Origin: Catenulispora pinistramenti
Lineage (GTDB): Bacteria; Actinomycetota; Actinomycetes; Streptomycetales; Catenulisporaceae
Length of the DNA stretch: 64,000 bases
NCBI RefSeq assembly: GCF_018274385.1
Contig: NZ_JAAFYZ010000007.1
Span: forward strand, 45,713 to 109,712
Direction of reading: 5' to 3'
Positions 1 through 8,636 of the stretch are shown here, one piece after another. Under the pieces are notes generated by a model. It was not told the origin of the DNA. It made no database searches and worked only from the letters and a program-made list of their open reading frames with translations. Position numbers and translations under genes: made by a program. Each line of letters begins with the position of its first letter. The first letter of the stretch is position 1.

Positions 1-50
1 TGATCCCATCGCCGACTCTCGGCTGCCAGCTACCGATTCTCGCCTCCCGG

Positions 51-737
51 CTACCGTCCCCGCGGATGGACCAGCCCCGAATCGTAGGCCGCGACCGCAG
101 CCTGCAGCCGGTCCCGAAGGCCCAGCTTGGCCAGGATGTTCTGCACGTGGGTCTTCACGGTGGATTCGGCCAGGTGCAACGCGACGCCGATCTCAGCGTT
201 CGACAGGCCCCGGGCGACCAACAGCAGCACGTCCACTTCGCGCACCGACAGCCGCGCTCGCAGGTCGGCGCCGTCAGCACGGTCGGCACCGTCGGCGCCG
301 TCCTCGTGGCCGGCCGCCATGCGTTCCAGCACGCGCCGGGTGACCGCGGGCGCCAGGATGGCCTCGCCCGCGGCGACCACGCGGACCGCCTCCAGGAGTT
401 GGTCGGCGGTGGCGTCTTTGAGCAGGAAGCCCGAGGCTCCGGCGCGCAGGGCCTGTGCGACGTAGTCATCGAGGTGGAATGTGGTGAGCATCAGGATCCT
501 GGTCGGGTGCGGTCCGGGGCCCGAGCACAGGGAGCGGGCCGCGGCGACGCCGTCCAGGCGGGGCATGCGGATGTCCATCAGCGCGACGTCCGGGCGCAGG
601 CGGCGGACCGCCTCGACCGCCTCGGCGCCGTCGGCGGCCTCGCCCACGACCTCCATGCCCGGCTCGGACTCGATGATGGCGCGCAGGCCGGAGCGGATCA
701 GGCGCTGGTCATCGGCGATCAGGACGCTGATGGTCAT
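51..737 (-). CDS. NarL/FixJ-family response regulator
   Basis: DNA-binding response regulator of 228 aa. The receiver domain fills residues 1-120, with an acidic pocket (ADD at 8-10), the phosphate-accepting Asp55 (ALMDIRMP) and a late LLKD lysine. A LuxR-type helix-turn-helix occupies roughly 158-215 (LSVREVDVLLLVARG, then STVKTHVQNILAKL). The two are joined by a low-complexity GADGADRADGAD linker. It is the last gene of a five-gene minus-strand operon and overlaps the histidine kinase stop by 4 bp (ATGA), so kinase and regulator are translationally coupled. The linked ABC exporter is the most likely target, as is usual for NarL systems beside exporters. The signal sensed is unknown. Confidence 0.93.
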   Translation of the reverse strand: MTISVLIADDQRLIRSGLRAIIESEPGMEVVGEAADGAEAVEAVRRLRPDVALMDIRMPRLDGVAAARSLCSGPGPHPTRILMLTTFHLDDYVAQALRAGASGFLLKDATADQLLEAVRVVAAGEAILAPAVTRRVLERMAAGHEDGADGADRADGADLRARLSVREVDVLLLVARGLSNAEIGVALHLAESTVKTHVQNILAKLGLRDRLQAAVAAYDSGLVHPRGR

Positions 738-1939
738 CGGGCTTCCTCCTCGGGCAGCGGGATGACCGCCCGCACCTGGAATCCGCGGCGCGGGCCGGGG
801 CCGACGCGCAGGGTGCCGCCGTAGATGGCGACCCGCTCGCGCATCCCGACGATGCCGTGGGCGGCGCCGGATGCGGGCGCGGTCGGCCCCCGGCCGTCGT
901 CGAGCACTGACACCAGCACCGATCCGGCGCCGGGCTCGACGGCGACGACGGCCCGCACGCCGGGGCCTGCGTGCTTGAGCACGTTGGTCAGCGATTCCTG
1001 GACGATCCGGTACACCGCCAGCCCCACCCCGGGCGGCAGCTCGGCCGACGGGGCGTCCAGACTGACCCGCAGCCCACCGTCCTGGAACCGCGCCACCAGC
1101 TCCCCCAGGTCCCCCAGCCCCGGCTGCGGGCTCATCTCGGGCTCGGCGTCCGGGCGCAGGACGGCCAGCACCCGCCGCATCTCCGCCAACGCCTCACGGC
1201 CCGTCGCCGAAATCGTCGCCAGGAAGGGCGGCACCGCGTCCGGGTTCGTCCGCACCGACCGGGTCGCCGCCTCGGCCTGCACGGTGATCAGGCTGATCGA
1301 ATGGCCGACCACATCGTGCAGCTCCCGGGCGATCCGCAACCGTTCCTCGGCCACAGCCCGCGCCGCCCGCTCGCCCTCCTCCGCCTCCAGCCGGGCCGCC
1401 CGCGCCACCAGTTCGGCGACATAGGCGCGCCGGGTACGCAGCGCATAACCGAGGATCCACGCCGACGCGACGGCCAGTCCGACGCTGTTGAGCCCGCTGC
1501 CCCGCGCATCCGGCGCCAGGTTCGCCGCGGAGAGCGCCAGCGCGGTGGCCGCCACCATGGCCGCGCTCGCCACCGGGAACCGTGCACGCCCCGCGTGCTC
1601 TGTGCGCTCGACGTCGCAGCGACCATGCCTGCTGCCCCAGTACATCGCCACGGCGTAGGCCGCGAAGAACGTGCCGACAACCGCGCCGCCGGCCGGGTAC
1701 CCGCCGACAATCAGCAGCAGGGCGACCGCCGTCGTCCCGGCCAGCGCCGGCACCGGCGCGCGCCGCCTGGCCAGCAGGATCAGGCCCTGCACCACCGCCA
1801 ACGCCGGGATCGCGGGGTGCGGCAGCCAGGAGGCCAGTGTGTCGGTCGCGCCCAGGCCGGTGGCCGCGGCTGCCAGGACGCAGACGAGCCAGTCCATGCC
1901 GGCCTGGCGTCCTGTGCCCGTGGTCACGAAGTCCATCAT
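734..1939 (-). CDS. Sensor histidine kinase, HisKA_3 type
   Basis: Membrane histidine kinase (401 aa) that should phosphorylate the NarL-type regulator encoded next. Hydrophobic segments lie between about residues 15 and 165 (for example ALAVVQGLILLARR and VVGTFFAAYAVAMYW), giving a short sensor without a large extracellular domain. The phosphorylated His208 lies in RIARELHDVVGHS, the hallmark of the HisKA_3 dimerisation domain. A C-terminal HATPase follows (VLKHAGPG, DDGRGP, GIVGMRER). It starts 25 bp after the second permease gene and overlaps the regulator by ATGA. The ATG at 1939 is chosen because the first hydrophobic helix follows it; a second ATG 14 codons in is possible. Confidence 0.92.
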   Translation of the reverse strand: MMDFVTTGTGRQAGMDWLVCVLAAAATGLGATDTLASWLPHPAIPALAVVQGLILLARRRAPVPALAGTTAVALLLIVGGYPAGGAVVGTFFAAYAVAMYWGSRHGRCDVERTEHAGRARFPVASAAMVAATALALSAANLAPDARGSGLNSVGLAVASAWILGYALRTRRAYVAELVARAARLEAEEGERAARAVAEERLRIARELHDVVGHSISLITVQAEAATRSVRTNPDAVPPFLATISATGREALAEMRRVLAVLRPDAEPEMSPQPGLGDLGELVARFQDGGLRVSLDAPSAELPPGVGLAVYRIVQESLTNVLKHAGPGVRAVVAVEPGAGSVLVSVLDDGRGPTAPASGAAHGIVGMRERVAIYGGTLRVGPGPRRGFQVRAVIPLPEEEAR

Positions 1940-1964
1940 GCCCGCGTCGCCCCCGGCCGGCTTG

Positions 1965-2798
1965 TCAGGCGTCGTGATGCCGCAGCCACAGCGCTGCGAG
2001 CGTCCCGAGGCCGGCGGGCCAGAGTACGAGCAGGGCCCAGGCCGGGCCGGCGGTGAGCAGGCCGGTGGTGTGGGAGTGCCATACGGTCTCGCCGAGGTTG
2101 GACGGCAGGTAGGGCACGGTGTATCGCCACAGGGCCGTGTGCGGCAGTTCGTCGACCGTCACCGGCAGCATCAGGAAGAGGGCGAAGACGCTGGTCATGG
2201 CCACGGCCGTGCCGCGGGCCAGGACGCCGAGGAAGACGCCGCACAGCCCGGTGGCCGTCAGGTAGGCCACCGCGCCGAGGAGGTGCCCGAGCACGCCGGG
2301 GTCGCCGATGTGCACGGTGGGCACGTGGCCGCTGAGCAGGCCCTGTCCGACGAAGAACGCAGCGAAGCAGACCACTGATGACGCCGGCAAAGCGAGCGCC
2401 CCCAACAAAGCAGCCTTGGCCGCGAGAACCAGGCCGCGCTGCGGTGTCGCGGCGAAGGTGGTGCGGATCAGGCCATTGCCGTACTCGCTGGTGACGACCA
2501 GGGCGCCGAGGACGCCGAAGAAGAGGACGCCGATCCGCAGGAAGCCGAAGTTGACCGTCAGCGGGTCGAACGTGTTCCGGTCGGCGGCGCTGACGTCCTT
2601 CCAGTGCCCGGCGTAGTCGGAGCAGACCAAGGCGGCCAGGCCGACACAGAACACGGCCGCGACGACCAGCGTGACGGGCAGGGACCGCAGCGAGCGCAGC
2701 TTGATCCACTCGGCGGCGAGCACGGCCCGTGCCCGGCGCGTGCGCGAGACCGTCCGGGCCGGTGGCGGCAGAGTCGCAAGGGAGGCAGACGAGGACAT
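1965..2798 (-). CDS. ABC exporter permease (second of two)
   Basis: Integral membrane subunit of an ABC-2 type exporter, 277 aa. A basic cytoplasmic N-terminus (TRRARAVLAAEWIKLRSLRS) is followed by a first helix (VTLVVAAVFCVGLAALVC) and about five more. The EWIKLRS and GNGLIRTTFAATPQRG motifs are shared with the neighbouring permease, so the two arose by duplication and probably form a heterodimer. The ATG sits in a TGATG overlap with the upstream stop. The frame stays open further upstream, but the overlap and the normal family start argue against extension. The transported substrate is unknown; similar ATPase-plus-two-permease sets export antimicrobial peptides or lipids. Confidence 0.9.
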   Translation of the reverse strand: MSSSASLATLPPPARTVSRTRRARAVLAAEWIKLRSLRSLPVTLVVAAVFCVGLAALVCSDYAGHWKDVSAADRNTFDPLTVNFGFLRIGVLFFGVLGALVVTSEYGNGLIRTTFAATPQRGLVLAAKAALLGALALPASSVVCFAAFFVGQGLLSGHVPTVHIGDPGVLGHLLGAVAYLTATGLCGVFLGVLARGTAVAMTSVFALFLMLPVTVDELPHTALWRYTVPYLPSNLGETVWHSHTTGLLTAGPAWALLVLWPAGLGTLAALWLRHHDA

Positions 2799-3664
2799 CA
2801 GACGTCCCTCCTTCGGATTGTGAAGAACGCCGCCGCCGCGGTGGCTGCCGCGTAGGCGGTGAAGAGGGCGAAGCCCGGCCAGGCGCCGAGGCTGTGGCCG
2901 CTGTGGACGAGGTGCCAGATCTGGAAGCCGGCTCCGGCCGGCGAGTACTCGCTGACGAGCGCCCCGGTGTTGCCGGGAAGCAGGGCGAGGACCACCGGCA
3001 GCACCATCATGACGCCGACCAACGCGGCCAGGGCGGCGGCCGTCCGGCGCAGCAGCGCCCCGAGGAACATCCCGAACAGCCCGACCCCGGCGAGATACAG
3101 GCCGCCGCCGAAGACCGCGGTCGGTACGCCCGGATCGCCGAGGCCGACAGGCGGCACCGGCGCGGTGAGGAAGCTCCGGCCGACGAAGAATGCGACGAAA
3201 GACAGCCCCGTGCACCACACCCCCACGACGGTGGTGAAGATCAGGGCCTTCATCGCCAGCACCTGACCGCGCTGCGGGGTCGCGATGAAGGTGGTGCGGA
3301 TCAGGCCGCTGGTGTATTCGCCGGTCACGGTGAGGACGCCGAGTGCGCCGACGAGCAGCTGCGTCACGATGACGCCCCGCAGAGTGAGGTCCCCGGGATC
3401 GAAGGATGCCCGGTCGGCGGCGGTGTAGCTGCTGTGATAGCCGGCACTGACCATCCAGGCGCCCAGCACCATGGCCAGAAGAGTCGCGGCCAGGACCACG
3501 GGCCCCGACCGGACCGAGCGGAGCTTGATCCATTCGCTACCGGCGGTGGCGCGGAGCCTGGTGGCGACGGAGGCAGTGGATACGGCGCCTGGCCCCGTCC
3601 CAGGCAGGCGGCAGGCGGCTGCTGTCGCCGCTGCGGCTGCGGCCGTGCTCGCGCGGCCGGTCAC
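2798..3664 (-). CDS. ABC exporter permease (first of two)
   Basis: ABC-2 type membrane subunit of 288 aa. It has an Ala-rich N-terminus, the EWIKLRSVRSGPVVLAATLL entry helix, a conserved TGEYTSGLIRTTFIATPQR loop and about six hydrophobic segments. It starts with GTG inside a GTGA overlap with the ATPase stop and ends in a TGATG overlap with the next permease, so all three exporter subunits should be made in step. The two permeases share their helix order and the loop motif. Function is inferred from this arrangement; no substrate-specific signature is visible. Confidence 0.9.
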   Translation of the reverse strand: MTGRASTAAAAAATAAACRLPGTGPGAVSTASVATRLRATAGSEWIKLRSVRSGPVVLAATLLAMVLGAWMVSAGYHSSYTAADRASFDPGDLTLRGVIVTQLLVGALGVLTVTGEYTSGLIRTTFIATPQRGQVLAMKALIFTTVVGVWCTGLSFVAFFVGRSFLTAPVPPVGLGDPGVPTAVFGGGLYLAGVGLFGMFLGALLRRTAAALAALVGVMMVLPVVLALLPGNTGALVSEYSPAGAGFQIWHLVHSGHSLGAWPGFALFTAYAAATAAAAFFTIRRRDV

Positions 3665-4626
3665 GCCGACACCGCTTCCGGCTTCGGCACCGCTTTCGAC
3701 GTCGGTCCCGCTTCCAACGCCGACACCGGGGTCCGGTACTCGACGCTCTCGCCGGTGAGCCGGAAGTACGCCTGCTCCAGCGACGCGGTCACGTCATGCA
3801 GCTGGTGCAGCACGTGCCCGCGTGCGGCGGCCAGCTCGCCGATCCCGACCGAGCCCATCCCGGTGACCGCCAGCGTGCCGTCGGATTCCACCGCGACCCG
3901 CGCACCGACCGCGCGCAGATCCGCGGTCAGCCGCCGCGGATCGGCGGCCCGCACCTCGACCCGCTCGGCGGAATGCCGCGCGATCAGCTCGGACAGCGGG
4001 GTGTCGGCGAGCAGTCTGCCGCGGCCGATGACCAGCAGGTGATCGGCGGTCAGCGCCATCTCGCTCATCAGGTGGCTGGAGACCAGCACGGTGCGGCCCT
4101 CGGCGGCCAATGACCGCATCAGGGTACGGATCCACAGAATGCCGTCCGGGTCCAGCCCGTTGACCGGCTCGTCGAACAGCATCGTCCCCGGATTCCCCAG
4201 CAGCACACCGGCGATCCCCAGCCGCTGCGCCATCCCCAGCGAGAACCCGCCGACCCGCTTGTGCGCCACCGATGTCAGCCCCACCTGCTCCAACACGACG
4301 TCCACGCGCGCCCGGCCGATGCCGTTGGCGGCGGCCAGACTGTGCAGGTGGTTGTACGCCGAGCGGCCTGGATGCACCGCGCGCGCGTCCAGCAACGCGC
4401 CGACATCGTGCAACGGCCACACCTTGCCCCGGTAGTCCCGGCCGTCGACGGTGACGGTCCCGGCCGTGGGCAGATCCAGGCCGAGGATCATCCGCATGGT
4501 GGTCGACTTGCCGGCCCCGTTGGGCCCCAGGAAGCCGGTGACCGACCCGGGACGAACCTGGAAGTCGATGCCGTCCACCGCGGTCTTGCCGCCGTAGCGC
4601 TTGGTCAGTGCCTTCGCCTCGATCAT
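3661..4626 (-). CDS. ABC exporter ATP-binding protein
   Basis: Cytoplasmic ATPase (321 aa) driving the two permeases downstream. Walker A is GPNGAGKST (about 34-42), the signature FSLGMAQR (about 128-135), Walker B MLFDEPVNGLDP (about 149-160), and the switch histidine lies in VSSHLMSEM. The C-terminal third matches the accessory region of BcrA/CcmA-like exporters. It is the first gene of the operon, preceded by AGAGG as ribosome site, so the promoter should lie in the roughly 190 bp up to the protease terminator. The most likely role is self-protection against cell-envelope antibiotics or export of a lipid or peptide. Confidence 0.92.
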   Translation of the reverse strand: MIEAKALTKRYGGKTAVDGIDFQVRPGSVTGFLGPNGAGKSTTMRMILGLDLPTAGTVTVDGRDYRGKVWPLHDVGALLDARAVHPGRSAYNHLHSLAAANGIGRARVDVVLEQVGLTSVAHKRVGGFSLGMAQRLGIAGVLLGNPGTMLFDEPVNGLDPDGILWIRTLMRSLAAEGRTVLVSSHLMSEMALTADHLLVIGRGRLLADTPLSELIARHSAERVEVRAADPRRLTADLRAVGARVAVESDGTLAVTGMGSVGIGELAAARGHVLHQLHDVTASLEQAYFRLTGESVEYRTPVSALEAGPTSKAVPKPEAVSA

Positions 4627-4744
4627 GAGGACCTCTTGCTGCTCATGACCTCGACGCTAGGGACCCGACCTTCGCCGTCGCCTCGTCCGCAGGGCGGAAT
4701 CCGGCGGCCGGAAGCCGAAAACCTCCTCCTTGAGACGGAGCCGG

Positions 4745-4789
4745 CCGGGTGTGGCCGGCGCCCGCTTGGCGAGCGCCGGCCACACCCGG
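4745..4789 (-). terminator. Strong hairpin terminator of the protease gene
   Basis: A perfect 17-bp inverted repeat (arms CCGGGTGTGGCCGGCGC and its complement) closes an 11-nt loop 30 bp downstream of the protease stop. There is no U-tract, which is common for actinomycete terminators. The hairpin also shields the following ABC operon from read-through. Confidence 0.8.
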
Positions 4790-4818
4790 GTCAAGGTGCT
4801 GTCCGTTTCAAGCCGGCG

Positions 4819-5736
4819 TCAGTTCTGGGCCAGCTTGCCGACGGAGTACAGCTCGTCGACGTCACCGGTGGTGAAGAAGCTCCACGGGACGTTGACGTAG
4901 CCGTTGTCGCCCCAGCTGGCGCCCCAGCTGTTCTCGATGGTGACGCCCTGGTCGGTGTAGCCGATCACGGCGACCTCGTGGCCCCCGACGACGGGGTCGG
5001 AGCTGTCGTCGCCGGGCGTGTAGCTGTAGTCCGACGCCGCCTGGCCGCTGAGGTCCATGAAGCTCTGCCGGACGTTGAACCCGATCGAGACCGGCAGGCC
5101 CTGGGATATCGAGTCCTTGATGGCCTGCTCGGAGCCGTCGCCGACCGGCAGGGTCTGGTAGCCGGAGAGCTTGTAGTGCGCGGCGTTGGCGATCTCGTTG
5201 GCGTCGGGCTGGGTGGTGTAGTCGAAGTCGCCCTGGTAGTAGTCGGCCTTGGTGTCGATGCCCTGCTGCTGCTCCATGCCGAGGGCGACGTCGCCGGTGG
5301 TGCCCTGGTCGTTGCCCTGGGCGATCTGGGCGTAGATGTACATCGGCGCCATCGGGTCACCGGTGATGCCCTGCTCGTTCATCAGGATCCCGTAGGAGCT
5401 GTAGCCGGTGGCCCAGGTGACGCAGGAACCGACCTGGCCCTGGTCGCCCGGGGACAGCGCGTACTGCTGCAGGCTGGCGCTGTCCGGGGCGTCGGCCGAC
5501 AGGCCGGCCGCCGCGCGCAGGCCGCGCAGGGACGTGGAGTACGTGGCGCGGGTGGCCAGGCCCGCACGCTCGGCGGCCCGGGCCTGGGCGATGTTCAGCC
5601 CGGTCGCGTAGTGGTGGTGGCGCTGCCCGGCGGCCTGGGCGGCCTGGGCGGCGGAGGCCGGTGCGGCCGCGACAGCGGTCAGCGCGGCGGCCGCGACGAA
5701 CGCCGCGGCTATGCCGGCGGTCTTTGCGTGGTTCAT
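4819..5736 (-). CDS. Secreted papain-like (C1A) cysteine protease
   Basis: Predicted exported cysteine peptidase of 305 aa. Residues 1-30 form a Sec signal (short basic MNHAKTAG, an Ala/Val core, then APASAAQ). A propeptide of about 70 residues follows. The mature domain carries the papain layout: oxyanion Gln and catalytic Cys in DQGQVGSCVTWATGY, catalytic His in GGHEVAVIGY and Asn in ENSWGASWGDNGYV. The start at 5736 is preferred over an upstream in-frame ATG because AAGGAGT precedes it and the signal peptide begins there. It is transcribed alone between a 590-bp upstream gap and its own terminator. Substrate unknown; likely nutritional or developmental proteolysis. Confidence 0.9.
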   Translation of the reverse strand: MNHAKTAGIAAAFVAAAALTAVAAAPASAAQAAQAAGQRHHHYATGLNIAQARAAERAGLATRATYSTSLRGLRAAAGLSADAPDSASLQQYALSPGDQGQVGSCVTWATGYSSYGILMNEQGITGDPMAPMYIYAQIAQGNDQGTTGDVALGMEQQQGIDTKADYYQGDFDYTTQPDANEIANAAHYKLSGYQTLPVGDGSEQAIKDSISQGLPVSIGFNVRQSFMDLSGQAASDYSYTPGDDSSDPVVGGHEVAVIGYTDQGVTIENSWGASWGDNGYVNVPWSFFTTGDVDELYSVGKLAQN

Positions 5737-6326
5737 GGTGACTCCTTGCGTTGCGAGACGGTGGCATGACTCTGATACGCCGGATTCGGCCGACGCGGCC
5801 CGCAGCTCCCGCACCACTATCAGGACTCTGATCAATTCTTGACATCACAAGCCCAAGTCGGCACCCGGGTTCCCGGAACCGACCGGTGCCGCCACAGCCC
5901 GAAACGGCCCGGGACAGCCCGGTCGCGGCAGGCGCGGTGGCGCTAGGTGGTGCCAGGTGGACGTGCGAGCCCTGGGACGTGACCGCTCAAGGCCGAAGCC
6001 GAGAGCCGGAATCCAGGTGATGACGGTTACGCCAGCGCGGCGCGACCCGATGCCCCCGTTCGCGTCGGCGGTCGGCTGCGGTCCGGCGTCGATCGACTAC
6101 GAGGGCTCGTACTACCGAGGAAACGTAGCAAGCCCCTGTGACCCGCGTCAGCCTGCGAGTCGGTAAAGGCTTCGCAAAGGCGTCATACGATGCCGCGCAG
6201 TAGTCGCCTGCGCCATATCGCTCGATCCCGATCGCGAAGCACGATCAGTCGTTCAACTCCTGTGATCAGATATGCACGTTTCGGGTGCAGTGCTGGCGGT
6301 ATCGCGCATAACGTGCCGACGAAGCC
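5737..6326. other. 590-bp gap without a supported gene
   Basis: No reading frame here has both a plausible ribosome site and protein-like composition. The stretch must hold the protease promoter at its left end (a relatively AT-rich patch near 5820-5850) and the 3' end of the histidine kinase message at its right. I recognise no riboswitch or tRNA. Confidence 0.5.
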
Positions 6327-7865
6327 CTACAGGGGCACTCGGGTGATCGGGATACGCAGCTGGAAGGAGGCACCGCCTCCGGGAGCGTTGGCCACGGTCA
6401 GCTCGGCTTGGTGCGAGCGCGCGATCTGCTGCGCCATCGCCAAGCCCAACCCGGAGCCGGGCAGCGCCCGCGCCGACGCGGATCGATAGAAGCGGTCGAA
6501 TACGTGAGGAAGGTCCTCCGGGGCGATACCGGGGCCGTGATCGCGCACCGTCAGCTCCGCCGTCTCGCCGTCGGCCCCGGCCACGACGCCGAGTGCCACC
6601 TCGACCCGGCCGGCCGGCGGGCTGTACTTCGCGGCGTTGCCCAGGAGGTTGTCGACCAGCCGCGCCAGCCGCTGAGGCACCCCGCGCACCAGGATGCCGT
6701 GCCCGCCGCCCGCAGCAGGATCCGCGGCGGGATCGGCAGCCGCATCTGTGAGCGGGTCCGTGAACGCCAACTCGGGCCAGTGGTCCCGGGCCGCCTCCAC
6801 CCGGCCGTGTACCAGCCGATCCAGCGCGAAGACCTCGACCAGGGCGTCGGGCTCCTCGGTGCGGGCCAGTTCGATCAGATCGTTGACGAGGCCGGTGATC
6901 TCCCTGGCCTGCCGGTCGACGGCCCGGGCCGCCCGGGCCGTCTGCCGCGGCGTCAGGCGCTCCGCGTCGATCAGCAGTTCCGCGTTGGTGCGCAGGGCCG
7001 TGAGCGGTGTCCGCAGTTCGTGGGACGCGTCGGCGACGAGCCTGCGGCGCGCGTCGACCGATTCCTCCAACTCCGCGAGCATGGTGTTGAAGCTCGCGGC
7101 CAGCCGCGCCGGCTCGTCCGGCCGCCAGCGGCGCCCCGCGGCCCCGGCGGCGGCACCGGACGGCGTCTGGATGCGCAGGCTCGCGTCACCGGTCGCGGCG
7201 ATGCGTTCGGCCACGGCGGTCAGCCTTGCCACCGGGCGCAACGAGCCGCGGGCGACCAGGTAGCCCAGCAGCGCGGCCAGCAGCATGCCGCCCGCGCAGA
7301 CCGCGGCCATCAGCCAGGCCGCCTGCCGCACCCCCGTCCGTACGGTGTCCGACCTGGCCGCCACCTGTACGGCAGTGCCGGGGGCGTAGGAGACCGTGTA
7401 CATCCTGACGGGGAACCCGTCCAGGGTGATGTCGCTGTAGTACGCGCGGTGTTCGCCTGCCGCAACCTCGCGGGTGCGCGGCCCGACCGGCAGGACGTAT
7501 CCCCGCGCCGGGTCTTGGGCCGGGGAGGCGGAGACGAGTTGGGAACAGGCCGGTGCCGCCAGATATCGGCACTCGCCGGAGATCACTTGAGGCGCTTGGT
7601 TCTTCGACTGCTGGGCCGCGAACGTGGCATCCTGCCCGAGCTGGATGTCGAACTGTCGCTCAAGCTCGTGGCGCACCACCACGAACGCGGCAGTGCTGCA
7701 CGCCAGCGCGACGAGGGCGACCGCTAACCCGCTGGCCACGGCCAGCCGCGTACGCAGCGGAAGCAAGCGCAGCCAGCGCACCGGGAGTAGCAGTCTGCGC
7801 ACCGGGAGCGAGAGCAGCCTGCGCAAGCCGCGGCCGCGGGGTGCGGACTCAGCAGAGGCGTTCAC
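6327..7865 (-). CDS. OmpR-system sensor histidine kinase
   Basis: Membrane histidine kinase of 512 aa. TM1 is about 40-65 (VASGLAVALVALACSTAAFV), followed by an extracytoplasmic loop of about 120 aa, then TM2 (AAWLMAAVCAGGMLLAALLG) and a HAMP linker. The HisKA motif is VADASHELRTPLTALR. HATPase boxes are visible as LLGNAAKYSPP, DHGPGIAPEDLPHVFDRFY and GSGLGLAMAQ. An Ala/Asp repeat (DAAADPAADPAAGG) interrupts the ATPase domain. The GTG at 7865 is chosen because it forms a GTGA overlap with the regulator stop and precedes an Arg-rich N-terminus; the frame is open further upstream but only antisense to the regulator gene. Confidence 0.92.
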   Translation of the reverse strand: MNASAESAPRGRGLRRLLSLPVRRLLLPVRWLRLLPLRTRLAVASGLAVALVALACSTAAFVVVRHELERQFDIQLGQDATFAAQQSKNQAPQVISGECRYLAAPACSQLVSASPAQDPARGYVLPVGPRTREVAAGEHRAYYSDITLDGFPVRMYTVSYAPGTAVQVAARSDTVRTGVRQAAWLMAAVCAGGMLLAALLGYLVARGSLRPVARLTAVAERIAATGDASLRIQTPSGAAAGAAGRRWRPDEPARLAASFNTMLAELEESVDARRRLVADASHELRTPLTALRTNAELLIDAERLTPRQTARAARAVDRQAREITGLVNDLIELARTEEPDALVEVFALDRLVHGRVEAARDHWPELAFTDPLTDAAADPAADPAAGGGHGILVRGVPQRLARLVDNLLGNAAKYSPPAGRVEVALGVVAGADGETAELTVRDHGPGIAPEDLPHVFDRFYRSASARALPGSGLGLAMAQQIARSHQAELTVANAPGGGASFQLRIPITRVPL

Positions 7866-8572
7866 GAGGACGCCAGCCGGTAGCCGACCCCGTGCACCGT
7901 CTGCACCAATCGTGAGCTGCCCTCCGCCTCGAGTTTGCGGCGCAGGTAGCCGATGTACACAGTCAGCGAGTTGGATTCCGGACCGAACACCTCTCCCCAC
8001 ACCCGGTCCATCAACAACTCGCGGGTGAGCACCTGCTCCGGATTGCGCAGCAGCAACTCCAGCAAGGCCGCCTCGGTGTGGGTGAACTCCAGGAAGCGCC
8101 CGGCCCGCTCGCCCGTACGGGTCACCGGGTCGAACCTCAGATCGGCGTAGCGCAGCCGGTCCTGGTCGGGTTCCGGCTGCTCCGGTAACGAGCGCCGCAA
8201 CAGGGCTCTGACCCTTGCCTGCAGCTCGCGCAGCGCGAAGGGCTTGGCGAGATAGTCGTCGGCCCCGGCGTCGAGACCGTCCACCCGGTCGCTGACCGAA
8301 CCGCGCGCGGTCAGCACCAGGATCGGCACCCGGTCGCCCAGGGCGCGCAGCCGCCGGCACACCGCCAGACCGTCGAGCCCCGGCATCAGCACGTCGAGCA
8401 CCAGCGCGTCTGGTGACCACGCGGAGACGGCGGCCAGGGCCCGCACTCCGTCCGCGGCGCCGGCCACCTCGTGCCCCTCGACCCGCATGGCCTCGCACAC
8501 CGCCTCGCGGACCTCGGGGTCGTCGTCGACCACCAGGATCCGCGCGGAGGCGGACCGCTCGCTATTCGCCAT
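7862..8572 (-). CDS. OmpR/PhoB-family response regulator
   Basis: Winged-helix response regulator of 236 aa. The receiver domain shows VVDDDPEVREAV, the phospho-acceptor Asp in ALVLDVLMPGLDG, the switch T in VLTARG and the lysine in YLAKPF. The C-terminal domain ends with the typical recognition and wing sequence (NSLTVYIGYLRRKLE, VQTVHGVGYRL). The ATG at 8572 is chosen over an in-frame upstream start because the receiver domain begins directly after it. It is divergent from the MurG-like gene with 64 bp between. A tandem 11-bp repeat in that gap is a candidate site for this protein, suggesting self-regulation plus control of the murG-epimerase pair. Confidence 0.93.
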   Translation of the reverse strand: MANSERSASARILVVDDDPEVREAVCEAMRVEGHEVAGAADGVRALAAVSAWSPDALVLDVLMPGLDGLAVCRRLRALGDRVPILVLTARGSVSDRVDGLDAGADDYLAKPFALRELQARVRALLRRSLPEQPEPDQDRLRYADLRFDPVTRTGERAGRFLEFTHTEAALLELLLRNPEQVLTRELLMDRVWGEVFGPESNSLTVYIGYLRRKLEAEGSSRLVQTVHGVGYRLASS

Positions 8573-8596
8573 GCCCCCAATCCTCGCCGACCAGGG

Positions 8597-8613
8597 TCTT
8601 AGAAGCTTCTTAC
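8597..8613. promoter_or_regulatory. Tandem OmpR-type binding site in a divergent promoter
   Basis: TCTTAG and TCTTAC start exactly 11 bp apart (8597 and 8608), the one-helical-turn spacing that OmpR/PhoB dimers recognise. The intervening AGAAGCTTCT is a 10-bp palindrome. The pair sits 25 bp from the regulator start and about 24 bp from the MurG-like start. Binding by the adjacent regulator is inferred. Confidence 0.5.
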
Positions 8614-8636
8614 CACGCCCGGCCAGGCTGCCCGGC

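Noticed and set aside
66..824. Long plus-strand open frame opposite the two-component genes
   Set aside because: At 70% G+C antisense frames stay open by chance. Composition is Gln/Arg/Gly-rich without motifs, while the minus strand encodes a clear regulator and kinase.
1965..3533. A 522-aa fused permease
   Set aside because: The first half is a shadow of the neighbouring permease; the real start is at the TGATG overlap at 2798.
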